Origin: Mucilaginibacter segetis
GTDB lineage: Bacteria > Bacteroidota > Bacteroidia > Sphingobacteriales > Sphingobacteriaceae
Reading direction: 5' to 3'
NCBI RefSeq assembly: GCF_016522075.1
Contig: NZ_JAEHFW010000001.1
Coordinates: 1,054,001-1,118,000, forward strand
Length of the DNA: 64,000 bases
Position 1 is the first letter of the stretch, and each line of letters begins with the position of its first letter. A program made the position numbers and the translations under genes. Shown here piece after piece: positions 61,924 through 64,000 of this stretch. The notes below the pieces were generated by a model. That model searched no databases. It saw only the letters and a list, made by a program, of their open reading frames with translations, and had not been told where the DNA came from.

Positions 61924-62235
61924 TTACCTGATATTTAGTTTTTGTAATGCTTTAAGGCCACCGGTTAAGTTAACAATATTCTGATAACCATTTGCGGTTA
62001 ATATATTCTGCGCAGTTACGCTTCTGATACCTGCACTGCAAATAACGATTATCTCGCTGGTTTTGTTGTAGGCAATATGTTTAAAATTGGTCTCTAATTT
62101 AGACAGGGGTATGTTTATACCACCAATATTATAAGTATGATACTCAATTATTTCCCTTACATCCAGCAAGTTTAACTGTTCGCCATTTTGTAAACGCTGT
62201 TGTAAATTTTGAGCGCTAATTTGTAACAGGGGCAT
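61924..62235 (-). CDS. rhodanese-like single-domain protein
   Basis: The 103-residue protein is one rhodanese domain. NLLDVREIIEYHTYNIGGINIPL is the CH2A-like N-terminal part, and the active-site loop is CSAGIRS with the catalytic Cys at about residue 70. It may carry persulfide sulfur or act as a sulfur/phosphate switch; the target is unknown. Its start overlaps the upstream PASTA gene by 20 bp. The MltG gene starts 22 bp downstream. Its presence in an envelope operon is recurrent in Bacteroidota by my recollection. Confidence 0.9.
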   Translation of the reverse strand: MPLLQISAQNLQQRLQNGEQLNLLDVREIIEYHTYNIGGINIPLSKLETNFKHIAYNKTSEIIVICSAGIRSVTAQNILTANGYQNIVNLTGGLKALQKLNIR

Positions 62236-63013
62236 TTAAGCTTTTTCCTTGTGTAACGGTTAAGTTTATACGTGTACCTATGCTGGTTTTACTCAACGAA
62301 TCAGTACGCATGGGTGATTGTCCAATTACAACCACATTTGTGGAATCGGTTATACTCCCCTGATAAATGATGGTTCCTATGGTAAGTCCTGATCCTCTTA
62401 TCGCAAATTTTGCTGCATCAAGATCCAGATTTATCAGTTCAGGTATATCTACCTCGCTTGATCCCTCGCCATTTCCCAATACCAGGTCAAGCTTTGAGCC
62501 TTTTGGTAATTTGGTGCCGGGTTTAATGATCTGCCCGCCAAAACGTACTTCTAATATCCTGTCGCGTGCAATGTCTGATTGATAAGTAGTGTCACCTACC
62601 TTAAGGCCATAGTTTGATAATGTTGCTACAGCTTCGCGGTAAATATTTTGCTGGGTTATAAGATCGGGCAATGATACGTTTGGAGCCAGCTGCGTTACCA
62701 TTGTTAAATAAATTGTACGATTTTCCTTAACATTAGTGCCCGCATCAGGGTCCTGTTCAACTACAGTTCCGGGCGCTTTATCCGGTACGTAAACTGAATC
62801 TATTTTATATTGAAAGCCCTGATCCTTTAATGTTGCTATGGCTCTGTCAATATTGGTGCCTTGTAATTGAGGAACTTGTATGCTCTGACCATGGCGTGTA
62901 TAATAACTTAAGCTAAAAAATGCTATCAATACTACGCCTACTATAGAAACTAATACGGCTAAGATGGTGTATCTGAATTGTTTGGTTTTTAAATAAGCCC
63001 AGAGTTTATTCAT
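62216..63013 (-). CDS. membrane-anchored PASTA-domain protein
   Basis: The 265-residue reading starts at the ATG at 63013. A longer frame to 63115 would include a consensus -7 box and is rejected. A short cytoplasmic tail and one transmembrane helix (about 15-38) lead to three PASTA repeats outside the membrane (QVPQLQGTNIDRAIATLKDQGF, then from about 112 SLPDLITQQNIYREA, then DIPELINLDLDAAKFAIRGSG). PASTA domains bind muropeptides or beta-lactams. There is no kinase domain, unlike PknB. It opens the operon with rhodanese, MltG, thioesterase and YihY and is divergent from ddl. Confidence 0.9.
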   Translation of the reverse strand: MNKLWAYLKTKQFRYTILAVLVSIVGVVLIAFFSLSYYTRHGQSIQVPQLQGTNIDRAIATLKDQGFQYKIDSVYVPDKAPGTVVEQDPDAGTNVKENRTIYLTMVTQLAPNVSLPDLITQQNIYREAVATLSNYGLKVGDTTYQSDIARDRILEVRFGGQIIKPGTKLPKGSKLDLVLGNGEGSSEVDIPELINLDLDAAKFAIRGSGLTIGTIIYQGSITDSTNVVVIGQSPMRTDSLSKTSIGTRINLTVTQGKSLNAPVTN

Positions 63014-63049
63014 ATGTAGTATAAACGATATTATTGCTGTTTCAACTAT

Positions 63050-63057
63050 CAAACATA
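63050..63057 (-). promoter_or_regulatory. -7 box for the PASTA operon
   Basis: TATGTTTG on the minus strand fits TAnnTTTG and lies 36 bp upstream of the PASTA start. No TTG was found at the usual -33 distance. Confidence 0.4.
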
Positions 63058-63224
63058 GGTGAAAAATTTTGGATTCCGAATTTTGAATTTGGTATTTCGG
63101 AGTTTCTAAGATCAATTTAATTCAATACCATATAATAAATATAGCCTCATTTAAACAGTAATTATATTGTCCGTCATATTTAAATTTCTACTTCCGTTTT
63201 TTTAAATGCGATAAGCAAAAAAAC

Positions 63225-63232
63225 TATATTTG
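63225..63232 (+). promoter_or_regulatory. -7 box of ddl, suggesting a leaderless or near-leaderless mRNA
   Basis: TATATTTG matches TAnnTTTG and ends only 5 bp before the ATG at 63238. Transcription would then begin at or next to the start codon. No clear TTG lies 17-23 bp upstream. Confidence 0.45.
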
Positions 63233-63237
63233 GCTGC

Positions 63238-64000
63238 ATGAAAATTAAAAACATAGCCTTGCTTGCCGGTGGATTCTCGGGTGAATACGAAGTGTCGGTT
63301 AATAGTGCTAAAAATATAGCCGCCAATCTTACCAGGGATAATTATAATGTATATACCATTCTGATAGAGAAAGATAGCTGGCATTATGAGACCACCGAAG
63401 GTAAAGTTGAAATAAATAAAAATGATTTTACCCTACCCTTACACGGAGAAGTTATAAAGTTCGATTTTGCTTTTATAACGGTGCACGGCACGCCGGGTGA
63501 GGATGGTAAACTACAAGGTTACCTTGATATATTAGGTATACCTTATAATACTTGTGATGCTACTACATCGGCTATTACCATGAACAAGGCTTACACAAAA
63601 GCGATTGTACAGGGTATACACGGATTGCATACGGCACGTTCCATACAATTACATCAGCACGATGTACATGATACGGCTACCATTGCTGCAAATCTTAAAT
63701 TCCCGTTGTTTATTAAACCAAATAATGGCGGTAGTAGTGTAGGTATGAGTAAAGTGCAAAATGTTGCCGGCTTACAGGATGCAATAGACCGGGCCTTTAA
63801 AGAAGATACACAAATACTGATAGAGGAATTTATAAAGGGCCGGGAATACAGCGTGGGTTTAGCCCGTTTAAATGGTAAAGTGACTGTTTTGCCTGTCACT
63901 GAGATTATCAGCTCCAAAGAGTTTTTTGATTATGAAGCAAAATACACTCCAGGGGTAACAAATGAAGTAACACCTGCAGATCTGCCTTTTGAAAAAGTGG
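63238..64000 (+). CDS. ddl: D-alanine--D-alanine ligase (3' end outside window)
   Basis: The frame from the ATG at 63238 stays open to the window end, so 254 codons are seen and the C-terminus is missing. The N-terminus reads IALLAGGFSGEYEVSV, the Ddl nucleotide-fold opening. VHGTPGEDGKLQGYLDILGIPY follows, then TSAITMNKAYTKAI, and the ATP-grasp segment FPLFIKPNNGGSSVGMSKV with ILIEEFIKGREYSVGL. It joins two D-alanines for peptidoglycan precursors in the cytoplasm. It is divergent from the PASTA/MltG operon, a sensible cell-wall neighbourhood. Confidence 0.93.
   Translation, partial: MKIKNIALLAGGFSGEYEVSVNSAKNIAANLTRDNYNVYTILIEKDSWHYETTEGKVEINKNDFTLPLHGEVIKFDFAFITVHGTPGEDGKLQGYLDILGIPYNTCDATTSAITMNKAYTKAIVQGIHGLHTARSIQLHQHDVHDTATIAANLKFPLFIKPNNGGSSVGMSKVQNVAGLQDAIDRAFKEDTQILIEEFIKGREYSVGLARLNGKVTVLPVTEIISSKEFFDYEAKYTPGVTNEVTPADLPFEKV

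Noticed and set aside
63014..63115. N-terminal extension of the PASTA protein
   Set aside because: The added residues contain a -7 box and no membrane topology; the ATG at 63013 gives a normal tail plus anchor.

Overview
The window looks like chromosomal DNA of a Bacteroidota bacterium, most probably Sphingobacteriaceae of the Mucilaginibacter/Pedobacter kind. The family-level placement is inference from gene content and was not checked by search. The signs are: promoters of the TTG-N19-TAnnTTTG type and few clear Shine-Dalgarno sequences; a TonB receptor with a carboxypeptidase-regulatory-like N-terminus; cytochrome c/VCBS lipoproteins; 3-keto-disaccharide hydrolase (DUF1080) and GMC dehydrogenase genes; a standalone FtsX-type ABC permease; bifunctional OtsAB next to a GH15 enzyme; and DUF892, DUF2027-Smr, DUF4266 and DUF3570 proteins. 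I see no insertion sequence, phage gene, integrase or CRISPR array. Genes are tightly packed and well delimited by Rho-independent hairpins.

Layout. 1-3.7 kb: the 3' end of a vanadium haloperoxidase-type gene and two tandem paralogous lipoproteins, each a cytochrome c domain joined to a VCBS/FG-GAP propeller. 3.9-6.7 kb: a secreted GH2 glycosidase. 6.9-9.3 kb: an FtsX-like permease behind what looks like a sigma-54 promoter with upstream palindromes. 9.4-16.1 kb: a small lipoprotein, a MutS-like ATPase, beta-phosphoglucomutase, a VOC protein, a penicillin-acylase-family hydrolase, a small membrane protein and a SYLF protein. 16.3-22.4 kb: a six-gene minus-strand operon for sugar oxidation and catabolism (SGNH esterase, Gfo/Idh/MocA dehydrogenase, NagB-like deaminase, PfkB kinase, GMC oxidoreductase, DUF1080 hydrolase). 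22.5-26.6 kb: a phosphohexomutase and, divergently, lysC and lysA. 27-33 kb: a GAF-PAS protein with a histidine-kinase dimerisation box but no ATPase domain, a cold-shock protein, a YtxH protein, an M1 metallopeptidase, a ferritin-like DUF892 protein and a DUF2027-Smr protein.

33-42.2 kb: a secreted GH31 enzyme, a Pro/Thr-repeat secreted protein, an ArsR-SRPBCC operon with a readable operator/promoter, a TonB-dependent receptor and a very large ThuA / PQQ-sugar-dehydrogenase-like / PKD / cytochrome c lipoprotein. 42.4-47.6 kb: GH15 and OtsAB (trehalose) and a VIT1-type transporter. 47.8-51.1 kb: a tight five-gene operon (Rieske lipoprotein, thioredoxin-like, ApbE flavin transferase, DUF4266 small lipoprotein with a Gly/Cys tail, DUF3570 barrel). 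51.1-53.4 kb, convergent with it: a type III polyketide synthase, an isoprenylcysteine-methyltransferase-like enzyme and a b-type cytochrome. 53.6-59 kb: two sensor kinases, a NarL-type regulator and an IPT/TIG lipoprotein. 59.2-64 kb: a compact tRNA-Ser(UGA) unit, then an envelope operon (PASTA, rhodanese, MltG, thioesterase, YihY) divergent from ddl, which runs off the window.

The strongest candidate for a little-described system is the Rieske/thioredoxin/ApbE/DUF4266/DUF3570 operon at 47.8-51.1 kb. It reads like an envelope flavin/thiol redox module of unknown substrate. It lies 29 bp from a convergent type III PKS/methyltransferase/cytochrome b unit that could make and handle a redox-active phenolic lipid. 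The operon content is seen in the sequence; the functional links are inference.
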